Positions 46,653 through 55,612 of a stretch of 64,000 bases of DNA are shown one piece after another. Under the pieces are notes generated by a model. That model was not told where the DNA came from. It saw only the letters and a program-made list of their open reading frames with translations, and did no database searches. A program made the position numbers and the translations under genes. Within the stretch, counting starts at the first letter, position 1. Every line of letters begins with the position of its first letter. Source of the stretch: JALZUE01 sp051251725 (GTDB lineage Bacteria; Pseudomonadota; Gammaproteobacteria; Enterobacterales; Alteromonadaceae); the NCBI GenBank assembly GCA_051251725.1, contig JBPOFN010000001.1, positions 1-64,000 of the forward strand. The letters are read 5' to 3'.

Positions 46653-48143
46653 ATGCTTAATAACAATAAAAAAACAAAAGTTGTCATTGCCGGTGGCGGC
46701 ACTTCCGGCTGGATCGCCGCAGCGGCACTGAGCAAGCAAATGGGTAAAATGCTCGATATCACCTTGGTCGAGTCTGACGCCATCGGCACCATTGGTGTTG
46801 GCGAAGCTTCAATTCCACCGATGCGTGTTTTTCATAAGCTCTTAGGTATTGATGAACAAGAATTTATGCGAGCCACTAACGCGACCTTTAAGTTGGGAAT
46901 TTCGTTTGAAAATTGGGGCCAAATAAATGATAAATATATTCATTCTTTTGGCACTACTGGCCAAGAAAGTTATTTAGCCGGTTTTCATCATTTTTGGTTA
47001 CATAGCTTAACGAAAGGTTTTGACGCCGAATTTGGTGAGTATTGTGTTGAACTACAAGCTGCTAAAGCGAATAAATTTGCAACTTCAGACAAATCCAATA
47101 TCAATTATGCTTACCACCTTGATGCCACAAGTTATGCTGCCTACTTACGGAAATTCAGTGAAGCTAAAGGTGTTAAGCGAGTTGAAGGAAAAATAGCTCA
47201 GGTTAGCCAAAATCCACAATCTGAATTTATTGAGTCATTAACATTAGACAACGGTAAAACCATCAGCGGTGATTTGTTTATCGACTGTACCGGTTTTAGA
47301 GGCGTATTGATTGAGCAAACCCTCAACACTGGCTATGAAGATTGGTCTCATTGGCTTCCTTGTGATAGCGCTATTGCTGTGCAAACAGAATCGACCGGCG
47401 AATTAAAACCTTATACCCGCTCTATCGCTCATGAAAGCGGCTGGCAATGGCAAATTCCGTTACAACACCGCACCGGTAACGGCTTAGTTTATTGCAGTAA
47501 ATACCTTAGCGATGATGACGCTAAATCATTATTATTAAAAAACATTACCGGCAAGGTATTAACTGAACCGAGGGTGATAAAATATCGTACCGGCAAGCGC
47601 CGTAAAGCATGGAATAAAAATTGTGTCGCATTAGGTCTCTCCAGCGGGTTTGTTGAGCCTTTAGAGTCAACCAGTATTTATTTATTCATGATGGGGATTA
47701 TTCGCTTAATGCGCCTATTTCCTGATGACAGTATCGAGCAATCTAGTATTGATGAATACAACAAACAAACCAATGCAGAATTAGAAAAAATTCGTGATTT
47801 CATTATCTTGCATTATCACGCCACAGAACGCGACGATAGCCCTTTTTGGCGCTACTGCCAAAAGATGGACATCCCTGAAACCTTAAAACATCGCTTAACA
47901 ATATTCCGTGATAATGCTCAGGCTTTCCAAGCTGATGGCGAGTTATTTCGGGTCGATTCTTGGACTCAGGTGATGTTAGGTCAACGCATTAAGCCCAAAA
48001 GCTATCACCCGATTGTTCAAACTATGAGTGATACTGAGCTGACGCAATTTTTAAATAATTACCGCTCGCAAGTACAGCAAGTGGTTAACAGCTTACCTAG
48101 CCATCAAATGTTTGTTGATAAATACTGTAAAGCGACACAATAA
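46653..48143 (+). CDS. Tryptophan halogenase-family flavoprotein (right cluster)
   Basis: A 496-residue family member with intact signatures: GGGTSGW (14-20), VGEASIP, Lys80 in ATFKLGISF, WQWQIP (264-269) and Glu338 in EPLEST. It should bind FADH2 and be able to form the Lys-haloamine used for halogenation, though activity has to be shown. Third gene after the right TonB receptor, behind sapC and the cupin-like gene. It resembles the two intact left-cluster copies in length and motif spacing, pointing to an old duplication. The flavin reductase must be encoded elsewhere. Confidence 0.9.
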   Translation: MLNNNKKTKVVIAGGGTSGWIAAAALSKQMGKMLDITLVESDAIGTIGVGEASIPPMRVFHKLLGIDEQEFMRATNATFKLGISFENWGQINDKYIHSFGTTGQESYLAGFHHFWLHSLTKGFDAEFGEYCVELQAAKANKFATSDKSNINYAYHLDATSYAAYLRKFSEAKGVKRVEGKIAQVSQNPQSEFIESLTLDNGKTISGDLFIDCTGFRGVLIEQTLNTGYEDWSHWLPCDSAIAVQTESTGELKPYTRSIAHESGWQWQIPLQHRTGNGLVYCSKYLSDDDAKSLLLKNITGKVLTEPRVIKYRTGKRRKAWNKNCVALGLSSGFVEPLESTSIYLFMMGIIRLMRLFPDDSIEQSSIDEYNKQTNAELEKIRDFIILHYHATERDDSPFWRYCQKMDIPETLKHRLTIFRDNAQAFQADGELFRVDSWTQVMLGQRIKPKSYHPIVQTMSDTELTQFLNNYRSQVQQVVNSLPSHQMFVDKYCKATQ

Positions 48144-48579
48144 CGCGAAAATACACGCTTGGCGTTTTATGGTAGTGGGGATGGTTAGGGGAATTAGCAA
48201 TGGTTAGCTGTCATGGCTAACTATGATTATTAGCAATAAAAACTAGCGCTAACCTATCACTGAGGCTCTAGGTAGCAGCTTTTGATAGTAACTCTAGGCT
48301 GTACCACGGGGCAATAACACTGACTAATAAATATGAGTAGTAAACATGAGCAGTAAACATCAATATGCTTACTGCTCAGCTTTAATTCAGCACTTATTCA
48401 GCTCAAAACCAACACTAAGCCAACTCTAAACAAGCGTTGAATCAGTATTAATTCAACGCTGGCTCGTACTAAACACCCCTTACGCAAGACTAATTCAACA
48501 GTCATTCGACACAAAACCGCACTCAGTTATAAAATAACACGCTGATAAATAGCTATTATTTCATACTGAGCTGAAACAA
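48144..48579. other. Convergent intergenic region with hairpins
   Basis: The 436-base gap between the halogenase gene (plus) and the GH3 gene (minus) has no credible ORF. It contains two notable inverted repeats: GAGCAGTAA/TTACTGCTC (48348-48377) and a perfect 10-base stem AGCGTTGAAT/ATTCAACGCT (48433-48460). These may terminate the converging transcripts. Confidence 0.55.
48433..48460 (-). terminator. Candidate terminator hairpin downstream of the GH3 gene
   Basis: Perfect 10-base stem with an eight-base loop. On the minus strand it is followed by TGTTTAGAG, a weak T tract, so intrinsic termination is possible but not certain. Confidence 0.4.
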
Positions 48580-51162
48580 TTACTGACACTTAATAACAGC
48601 ATTAGCTGCTTGCTTAGGAGTTATCGCGATATCAGCAATCACTAAGCTAAATTCGCCTTTGGTTTCAAGTGTTAACGCTGAGGTTATTTTTGCTAAGTCA
48701 GCGCCAGCTTGGGCAAAACATTGTAAATCTATCGCAAGATTATGCCACTGGCCATCAGCGACACTGGCTAAGGTTTTATTCAGCGCTATTGAGCCTTGAC
48801 AACCCGTTTCACAAATCATCGTTGCCATCAGCTCGGCTTTAGGTTTTTCCGATACTTTTACCGCAAAAGTTAAGGCCGCATCCGCTTCTTTTAAGGCCCG
48901 TAAATCTTCAGTAAAGTTACTGGTAAAGGCAACTTTAGCTAAAGCTGAGCCATCAAAGTTTATTTGCAACGCATCTTCTTGTACTACTTTGTCAGTCGCA
49001 CGTATCTTAACCGCACCTAAGCTTTGTACATTGTTATTTACTATTTCATTTTGTAAACCTGATGAAAGCTCCATACGCCAAGGCAACTGTACCGTGCCGT
49101 TAAAAATCACTTGCGCTTGGTTTAAGTTTTTATTGACGATAATGGTTTCATCTAAATGGTCAGCTAAAACATTTTCATCACCATATTGAAGACCAAAACC
49201 ATAAGGTAATAACGGAGCATAATCAGCGTCAAAACGATTTACTTGACTTTGCTGAGCCGTTTTTGGCCACGAGAAAGATAACTTGCCGTTAAAGTCATAA
49301 TTAATATCACCACTGGCTTTACTGAAAATAACATCACTGATCCCTTGGCCTTCAGTACCCGGTAACCAAACGGCAACAAAAGCATCACTAGCATTTAGCT
49401 CAGCGTTAACCCACATTGGGCGACCTGAAATAAATAGCGCGACGACAGGAATACCATCGCCTTGGAATTTTTTAAGTAACTGCAACGCACTTTTATTGCC
49501 GCGCTGAAACTCTAAATTATCACGATCGCCATGCCCTTCGGCATAAGGGTCTTCACCAAAAACAACAATGGCAACTTCTGGTTTTTCAGTGTAACTGCCA
49601 TCAACACTTAAAGTTGCCGAGCCACCGTTTTTAGCAACCGCTTGTTTAATACCTTGAAAGATTGACGTAGCATCTGGAAATTCAGCATTGGTATTATTAG
49701 TGCCCTGCCAAGTAACTGACCAACCACCGGATTGTTTTGCAATATTGTCTGCGCCATCACCGGCAACCAGAACATTTTGCTGAGTTGCTAGTGGTAACAG
49801 GTTATTTTTGTTTTTCAATAACACTAACGACTCTCGTACAGCCTGACGGGCTACTTGACGATGAGCAAGTGCGCCAATTAACTCAGTTTTACCTGATAAC
49901 ACGCGATTTTTGGGACTCGGTTTAGTAAAAATTCCTGCTCTTACTTTGACCCGTAAAATACGACTAACGGCATCATCAATGCGCGCCATTGATATTTCAC
50001 CCGCTTTAACTTGGGCAACGGTGTTTTCATATAAAGGTTTCCATGCTTTCGTGGCCACCATAAAAATATCTAAGCCAGCATTAATCGCTTGCGGACAGCT
50101 TTCATTAGTACAACCAGCGACTTGCCCGTGGCCATTCCAATCACCGACAACAAAACCGTCGAAACCCATTTTATTTTTTAAAACATCGGTTAATAAATAC
50201 TTACTACCGTGATTTTTTTTACCATGCCAGCTGTTAAATGACGCCATTACTGACTGAGAGCCAGCCTGTAAACCGCCAACATAACCTTGGCCATGAATAT
50301 CAAACAGCGCTTGCTCGCTATCAATATTATTCCCTTGATCATCACCGCCTACCGTACCGCCATCACCTAAAAAATGTTTAACGGTTGAAATAACGCGCTC
50401 ATCACTTAAAAAGTCGTTACCGACTCGGCCCTGCAAGCCCTTAACAATAGCGGCTGAATATTCGCGTACGATCGCTGGATCTTCTGAATAGCCTTCATAA
50501 GTTCGCCCCCAACGGTCATCTCTTACCACCGCCACGGTTGGCGCAAAAACCCAATCGATCCCCGTAACCATTACTGCTTTTGCGGTAATGGCCGCAACTT
50601 GCTCAAGCAATTTAGGGTTATTTGCTGCTCCCAAACCAATATTATGAGGAAATAAGGTCGCACCAATCACATTGTTATGGCCATGAACGGCATCCGTTCC
50701 CCATATGGTTGGAATAGTACTGCCATCAATTGAGTCGTCAATGGATGCCTGATACATAGCTTCAGCTAATGCTATCCAGTCTTGTACGCTGGCATGTTTA
50801 TTGTTATTTGGAAACGAGCCACCGCCATTTAAAAATGAACCAAAGCCATATTTACGCATATCCTCGGGGGTAATATCGCGGATTTCAGGCTGGATCATTT
50901 GCGCAACTTTTTGCTCGATTGTCATCTGTGCTAATAGTTGGCTAACTTTGGCTTCAACACTGAGGTTTTTTTTCACTTCAAAATTGAGTTCTGGCCAAAT
51001 ATTTAAGTCATTTACACTCAGCTTGTCTGCCAGCACTTGCTGAACGTGTTCAGTATCAACCGCTTGATCAGTACCTGATTGTGCCGCATCATTACAGCCA
51101 GAAACAGCTAATAACAAGGCGCAGGGAAGTATAATAGCTTTAGTAAAGTAGTCAGTTTTCAT
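48580..51162 (-). CDS. GH3 exo-beta-glucanase/beta-glucosidase lipoprotein (ExoP/CelD-like)
   Basis: An 860-residue glycoside hydrolase family 3 lipoprotein (lipobox AVSGC, Cys23). The N-terminal barrel has the conserved KHFLGDGGT and nucleophile Asp341 (FVVGDWNGHG); the second domain carries the likely acid/base Glu542 (FGEDPYAEGHGD), the arrangement of barley exo-glucanase and marine ExoP. A C-terminal beta-sandwich of about 200 residues (from about 660) resembles the extra carbohydrate-binding domain of ExoP. It probably releases glucose from beta-1,3/1,4-glucan oligosaccharides in the periplasm. AAGGAAAG precedes the ATG. Divergent from the GH1 gene across two LacI-type operators. Confidence 0.92.
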   Translation of the reverse strand: MKTDYFTKAIILPCALLLAVSGCNDAAQSGTDQAVDTEHVQQVLADKLSVNDLNIWPELNFEVKKNLSVEAKVSQLLAQMTIEQKVAQMIQPEIRDITPEDMRKYGFGSFLNGGGSFPNNNKHASVQDWIALAEAMYQASIDDSIDGSTIPTIWGTDAVHGHNNVIGATLFPHNIGLGAANNPKLLEQVAAITAKAVMVTGIDWVFAPTVAVVRDDRWGRTYEGYSEDPAIVREYSAAIVKGLQGRVGNDFLSDERVISTVKHFLGDGGTVGGDDQGNNIDSEQALFDIHGQGYVGGLQAGSQSVMASFNSWHGKKNHGSKYLLTDVLKNKMGFDGFVVGDWNGHGQVAGCTNESCPQAINAGLDIFMVATKAWKPLYENTVAQVKAGEISMARIDDAVSRILRVKVRAGIFTKPSPKNRVLSGKTELIGALAHRQVARQAVRESLVLLKNKNNLLPLATQQNVLVAGDGADNIAKQSGGWSVTWQGTNNTNAEFPDATSIFQGIKQAVAKNGGSATLSVDGSYTEKPEVAIVVFGEDPYAEGHGDRDNLEFQRGNKSALQLLKKFQGDGIPVVALFISGRPMWVNAELNASDAFVAVWLPGTEGQGISDVIFSKASGDINYDFNGKLSFSWPKTAQQSQVNRFDADYAPLLPYGFGLQYGDENVLADHLDETIIVNKNLNQAQVIFNGTVQLPWRMELSSGLQNEIVNNNVQSLGAVKIRATDKVVQEDALQINFDGSALAKVAFTSNFTEDLRALKEADAALTFAVKVSEKPKAELMATMICETGCQGSIALNKTLASVADGQWHNLAIDLQCFAQAGADLAKITSALTLETKGEFSLVIADIAITPKQAANAVIKCQ

Positions 51163-51267
51163 TGAGCTTTCCTTAAATATCTTTAATCACTTACTTGCAT
51201 ATTGGCACTAATGCTCAGGTTAAAATAACAAAATCATTGACCTTTATTATATTAAACACTAACCTTA

Positions 51268-51281
51268 TGTAAGCGCTTTCA
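51268..51281. promoter_or_regulatory. LacI-type operator O4 (GH3 promoter)
   Basis: TGTAAGCGCTTTCA, matching the O1-O3 consensus. On the minus strand it overlaps a -35-like CTTACA followed after 16 bases by TATAAT (51246-51251), the likely GH3 promoter, so binding would block it. Confidence 0.8.
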
Positions 51282-51323
51282 TGTCATTCATTAAATAACA
51301 TAGTGATATTTTTTTCAAGCTAA

Positions 51324-51347
51324 TTGTAAGCGCTTACAAGATATAAT
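51324..51347. promoter_or_regulatory. LacI-type operator O5 with GH1 -10 box
   Basis: Perfect 16-base palindrome TTGTAAGCGCTTACAA (51324-51339), two bases before a consensus TATAAT (51342-51347) on the plus strand. The operator occupies the spacer/-35 zone of the GH1 promoter, a clear repression geometry. Confidence 0.85.
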
Positions 51348-51423
51348 GTATTTTATAACTTTCGTCTTAGTTATTTCGTATTAGCTATTAGCATTAGAAA
51401 ATTTTTGAACTTTGGTATTATTC

Positions 51424-52755
51424 ATGACAACTTTAACTTTGCCTGCAAACTCAGCAATGCTTTCATCAGACTTTACTTATGGTGTAGCAACCGCCGCTTT
51501 TCAAATTGAAGGTGGCATCAATGAACGACTTCCTTGTATCTGGGATACCTTCTGCGCAACGCCTGATAAAGTCGCCGACGGCTCTGATGGCAGCCAAGCT
51601 TGTGAACATTATTCGCGCTGGCAAGATGATGTTGAATTGATCGCGTCACTTAATGTCGACGCTTACCGCTTATCGATTTCATGGCCAAGAGTGATGACAA
51701 AAAGTGGTCAATTAAACCCGACTGGCGTAAAGTTTTATCGTGATTTAATTGCCGCTTTACGCGCTAAAAACATTAAAGTTTATGTCACTTTATATCATTG
51801 GGATTTACCACAACACCTTGAAGATAATGGTGGCTGGTTAAATCGTGAAACCGCTTATAAATTTGCTGAATACGCTGATTTAATCAGTCGTGAGTTTGGC
51901 GACAGTATTCATTCTTACGCGACGCTCAACGAACCTTTTTGTAGTGCCTTTTTAGGTTATGAAATAGGCGTGCATGCCCCAGGGATCGTAGGGAAAGAAT
52001 TTGGTAAAAAAGCCGCACACCACTTATTATTAGCACATGGTTTAGCCATGAAAGTATTACAAAAAAACTGCCCGAATGCGTTAAATGGTATCGTACTTAA
52101 TTTCACTCCTGCGTACCCAGCAACTAATGCACCCGCCGATATTGCTGCTACTCGTTTTGCTGATGACTATTTTAACCAGTGGTATATCAAACCGCTTTTT
52201 GACGGCACTTATCCAGACATTATTTCGCAATTACCAAAAGAACATCAACCTGAAATTTTACCTGGTGATATGGAAATAATTTCACAGCCGCTCGATTTTT
52301 TAGGCATTAACTTTTATACCCGCGCAATTTATCAAGCTGATGAGCAAGAAGTGTTTGAACAATTACCACCACCGGCGCCATTAACTGATATTGGCTGGGA
52401 AATTTACCCACAAGCATTTACTAAATTACTAACAGATTTACATAGCCGTTATGCTTTACCGCCTATTTATATCACCGAAAATGGTGCAGCTATGGCTGAT
52501 GAAATAGTCAACGAGCAAGTCAAGGATCAAAATAGAATTGATTATTATCAAGCCCATTTAAATGCCGTAAACGACGCGATTAATCAAGGGGTCGTCATTC
52601 ACGGTTATTTTGCTTGGAGTTTAATGGACAACTTTGAGTGGGCTGAAGGTTATTTAAAACGCTTTGGCATTGTTTATGTTGACTATGAAACACAACAAAG
52701 AACGATCAAAGCAAGTGGCTTGGCTTATAAAACGCTGATTGCACGCGGCAAATAA
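51424..52755 (+). CDS. GH1 beta-glucosidase
   Basis: Cytoplasmic family 1 glycoside hydrolase of 443 residues, the family's usual size, without a signal peptide. Acid/base Glu170 is in ATLNEPF and nucleophile Glu352 in YITENGAA; the glucose-binding regions AAFQIEGG, YHWDLPQ and WSLMDNFEWAEGY are intact. It hydrolyses cellobiose/laminaribiose-type sugars brought in by the downstream symporter. The start is placed at the ATG at 51424; a TTG four codons earlier is also open. The promoter carries operator O5, and a GPH symporter gene follows 74 bases on. Confidence 0.95.
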   Translation: MTTLTLPANSAMLSSDFTYGVATAAFQIEGGINERLPCIWDTFCATPDKVADGSDGSQACEHYSRWQDDVELIASLNVDAYRLSISWPRVMTKSGQLNPTGVKFYRDLIAALRAKNIKVYVTLYHWDLPQHLEDNGGWLNRETAYKFAEYADLISREFGDSIHSYATLNEPFCSAFLGYEIGVHAPGIVGKEFGKKAAHHLLLAHGLAMKVLQKNCPNALNGIVLNFTPAYPATNAPADIAATRFADDYFNQWYIKPLFDGTYPDIISQLPKEHQPEILPGDMEIISQPLDFLGINFYTRAIYQADEQEVFEQLPPPAPLTDIGWEIYPQAFTKLLTDLHSRYALPPIYITENGAAMADEIVNEQVKDQNRIDYYQAHLNAVNDAINQGVVIHGYFAWSLMDNFEWAEGYLKRFGIVYVDYETQQRTIKASGLAYKTLIARGK

Positions 52756-52829
52756 GTAATATTTGCTATAACAGCAATAAAATAACAAGATAACTCATTA
52801 ATAAAAATCAAAATAAGAACAATAACATT

Positions 52830-54350
52830 ATGATAAAACTACCCTTTTATGAAAAAGTTGGTTATGCCATGGGCGATGCTGCTGCTAATTTAGTTTGGCG
52901 TGGGGCACTGGCTTATTTAGCGGTTTTTTATACCGATACCTTTGGTATTAGTGCTGCCGCTGCGGCAATGTTATTTTTAGTGGTGCGTTTATCTGATGGC
53001 GTAACTGACATCATAATGGGCATGATTGCTGATCGCACCAATACTAGATGGGGTAAGTTTCGCCCTTGGATTTTATGGTCAGCGCCGGTTTTAGGCTTAT
53101 TTATGGTGCTGTGTTTTACCACGCCAAACTTTAGCGAAAACGGAAAACTCGCTTACGCCTATTTTACTTATATTGGTTTGACCCTCGCTTATACCGTTAA
53201 TAATGTGCCCTACTCCGCTTTAATGGGTGTCATGACCCCCAGTGATGTTGAACGCACGAGTTTATCCGGGTTCAGATTTGCCGGAGCTTTTGCCGGTGGT
53301 TTATTAGTGATGGGCTTTTTACCTGAATTAGTTGCCTATTTTGGTGAAGGTAACGATGCTATGGGTTATCAATATACTATGTATGTTTTTGCCGCCGTCT
53401 TAATTGCTTTAATGGTGATAACCTTTGGCACCACCAAAGAGCGCGTCACCCCAAAAGTAGACGAAACCAGTAACCTAAAATCAGAGCTGTTTGATTTATC
53501 TAAAAACTTACCTTTTATTATTATGCCGTTATTGGCAATGACCTTATTTTTCTATTATCGCGATATATATAGCGGCATCTTCTTTTTTGTAGTGATGGCA
53601 GTAATGACAGTTGTGATCAAAAAACTATTACGTTTACCAACTGAAAATATGACTGGCACACAGCGCGATATGGTTGACCTATTAACCAATAAACCTTGGC
53701 TAATATTATTAGGCATGGGCTTTTTAACCATGATGTTTAATGGCATTAAATATGGCGTTATTGCTTATTATTTTAAATATCATGTCGGCAGCGAATTAAT
53801 GGCCGGACAATACTTTATTGCGTTATTAATTGTTTCTATCTTAGGGGCATTATGTACCGGATATTTGGCGAAAAAATTTGGTAAACGTAATTTATTTATT
53901 GCCTCACTCGTATTAAGTGGCTTGATCACCGGTGGCTTATATTGGGTGCCACAAGGTGATATCACCGCGCTGTTTGTAATTGGTTGTGCTGCAGAATTTT
54001 TTGCCGCTATGATGCCGACATTATTTTTCACTATGTTAGGCGACTCCGCTGATTATTCTGAATGGAAAAATGGCCGTCGAGCAACCGGATTAATTTACTC
54101 TGCCGGTACTTTTGTCCAAAAAACCGGAGGGGGTTTTGCCGGCGCTTTGGTCTTAGTTGTGCTGGCCGGTTATGGTTATAACGGTATGGATAAAACCACC
54201 ATTGCAGCTTCTTTACCAGGCATGCAATTGTTAATGAGTTGGATCCCTGCGGCCTTTGCCTTTGCAGGCGCCGCTTTAATGCTGATTTACCCATTAACCA
54301 GTAAAAACAATGCTGATATTAGTAACGAATTAATCAAACGCCGAGCTTAA
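52830..54350 (+). CDS. GPH-family sugar symporter (right, with central insertion)
   Basis: A 506-residue MelB-like transporter with GYAMGDAAANLVWRGALAYLAVFYTD, RLSDGVTDIIMGMIADRTNTRWGKFRP and a C-terminal half resembling the first GPH protein. It is about 40 residues longer because of two extra hydrophobic stretches in the central part (FIIMPLLAMTLFFYYRDIYSGIFFFVVMAVMTV-type sequence near residues 228-265). It is co-transcribed with the GH1 beta-glucosidase and probably imports its disaccharide substrate. A terminator follows. Confidence 0.9.
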   Translation: MIKLPFYEKVGYAMGDAAANLVWRGALAYLAVFYTDTFGISAAAAAMLFLVVRLSDGVTDIIMGMIADRTNTRWGKFRPWILWSAPVLGLFMVLCFTTPNFSENGKLAYAYFTYIGLTLAYTVNNVPYSALMGVMTPSDVERTSLSGFRFAGAFAGGLLVMGFLPELVAYFGEGNDAMGYQYTMYVFAAVLIALMVITFGTTKERVTPKVDETSNLKSELFDLSKNLPFIIMPLLAMTLFFYYRDIYSGIFFFVVMAVMTVVIKKLLRLPTENMTGTQRDMVDLLTNKPWLILLGMGFLTMMFNGIKYGVIAYYFKYHVGSELMAGQYFIALLIVSILGALCTGYLAKKFGKRNLFIASLVLSGLITGGLYWVPQGDITALFVIGCAAEFFAAMMPTLFFTMLGDSADYSEWKNGRRATGLIYSAGTFVQKTGGGFAGALVLVVLAGYGYNGMDKTTIAASLPGMQLLMSWIPAAFAFAGAALMLIYPLTSKNNADISNELIKRRA

Positions 54351-54420
54351 AGCGACTTGAACGGCGTTAGAGCATAGTTCATTTTATGCGCGGAGTTTAT
54401 TTAAAACTGTGCTATATTAC

Positions 54421-54448
54421 GCCGCTAAGTTTTACTTAGCGGCTTTTG
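54421..54448 (+). terminator. Terminator of the GH1-GPH operon
   Basis: Perfect 10-base stem GCCGCTAAGT/ACTTAGCGGC with a minimal TTT loop, followed by TTTTGTC. Confidence 0.8.
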
Positions 54449-54547
54449 TCTACCAATTACACTTACTTTCGCTTCAATCGATTAATTGTGAAATTAAATA
54501 AAGATAAAATTCAATAAGATAAATCCAATATTCAGTGCAGGTAACAA

Positions 54548-55555
54548 ATGGCAACCATTTACGAAGTTTCGAAATTAGCTGGGGTTTCATTAGCAACCGT
54601 TTCACGGGTGATGAATAAGAATGCCCGCGTCAGCGATAAAACTCGAGATAAAGTATTAACTGCAATGAAACAATTGGGCTACCGACCTAATTCTATCGCA
54701 CAATCTTTAGCGTCAAGTCGCAGCAGCAGTATTGGCATTATGATTTCAGAGCTAAGTGGTGCTTTTTATGGCCTGTTAACTGAAGGCATAGAAGCAGAAT
54801 TAAGAGCTGCAGGTAAACACGTTATTATTACCCCCGGACATAGTGATGTTGATAAAGAAAAAGATGGTATTGAATTTCTGATCAGTCGCAATTGTGATGC
54901 CATTATTATTCATGTTGAAGCGGTCAGCGATGAATATTTAATTAATCTGAGTCAAGGTAAAGTACCTGTTTATATCATGTCTCGTCATGTCAAAGAATTA
55001 GCTGAGCGATGTATTAGCTTAGATAACGAATTAGGCGGTTATTTAGCAACCAAAGCGCTAATAGAAGCTGGTCATCAAGACATTGCTTATATTGCTGGCC
55101 CAATGTTTAAAGCCGATTCATTCGATCGGTTAGCTGGCCATAAACGCGCATTAGCAGAGGCAAGTTTACCTTTTTATGAAAGCTTACTTTTTATTGGCGA
55201 CTTTAAAGAAGTGGGTGGTAGTGAAGGTTTAAAACATTTTATTGATAAAAAATTATCATTTAGCGCAGTTGTTTGTGCCAATGATGAAATGGCCTCAGGC
55301 GCAATGAAATATGCTCGTGAACATGGTTATGACTTACCCACAGATCTTTCCATTGTTGGCTTTGATAACGTTATTTTTGCCAATTATTTATACCCGACCT
55401 TAACAACCATAGATAACCCCGTTAATGATATGGGCCATATGGCAGCTAAACTGGTATTAAAAGATGTTTATGGCGATAAAAATACCGGTGAGATTAAACA
55501 TATATTTAAGCCTACCTTGATCAAACGAGACTCCATCTCGCCCTATAACGGCTAA
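54548..55555 (+). CDS. LacI-family transcriptional regulator (first)
   Basis: A 335-residue LacI/GalR regulator: N-terminal helix-turn-helix ATIYEVSKLAGVSLATVSRVMN and hinge LGYRPNSIAQSLASSRS, then a periplasmic-binding-protein-like effector domain (SIGIMISELSGAFYG ... LSIVGFDNVIFANYLYPTLTTI). It follows the GH1-GPH operon on the same strand, behind its terminator. It is one of two candidates for binding the AAGCGCTT operators; its position next to the operon makes it the better guess (inference). Confidence 0.93.
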   Translation: MATIYEVSKLAGVSLATVSRVMNKNARVSDKTRDKVLTAMKQLGYRPNSIAQSLASSRSSSIGIMISELSGAFYGLLTEGIEAELRAAGKHVIITPGHSDVDKEKDGIEFLISRNCDAIIIHVEAVSDEYLINLSQGKVPVYIMSRHVKELAERCISLDNELGGYLATKALIEAGHQDIAYIAGPMFKADSFDRLAGHKRALAEASLPFYESLLFIGDFKEVGGSEGLKHFIDKKLSFSAVVCANDEMASGAMKYAREHGYDLPTDLSIVGFDNVIFANYLYPTLTTIDNPVNDMGHMAAKLVLKDVYGDKNTGEIKHIFKPTLIKRDSISPYNG

Positions 55556-55612
55556 TTACCCCGCCGCTTTATCTCCCTTTACTTTTAGATTTTCGGCCAA
55601 CCGAGCAATAAC

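Noticed and set aside
48144..48579. Small gene in the convergent gap
   Set aside because: Frames are short, without ribosome binding sites, and the region is rich in inverted repeats instead.
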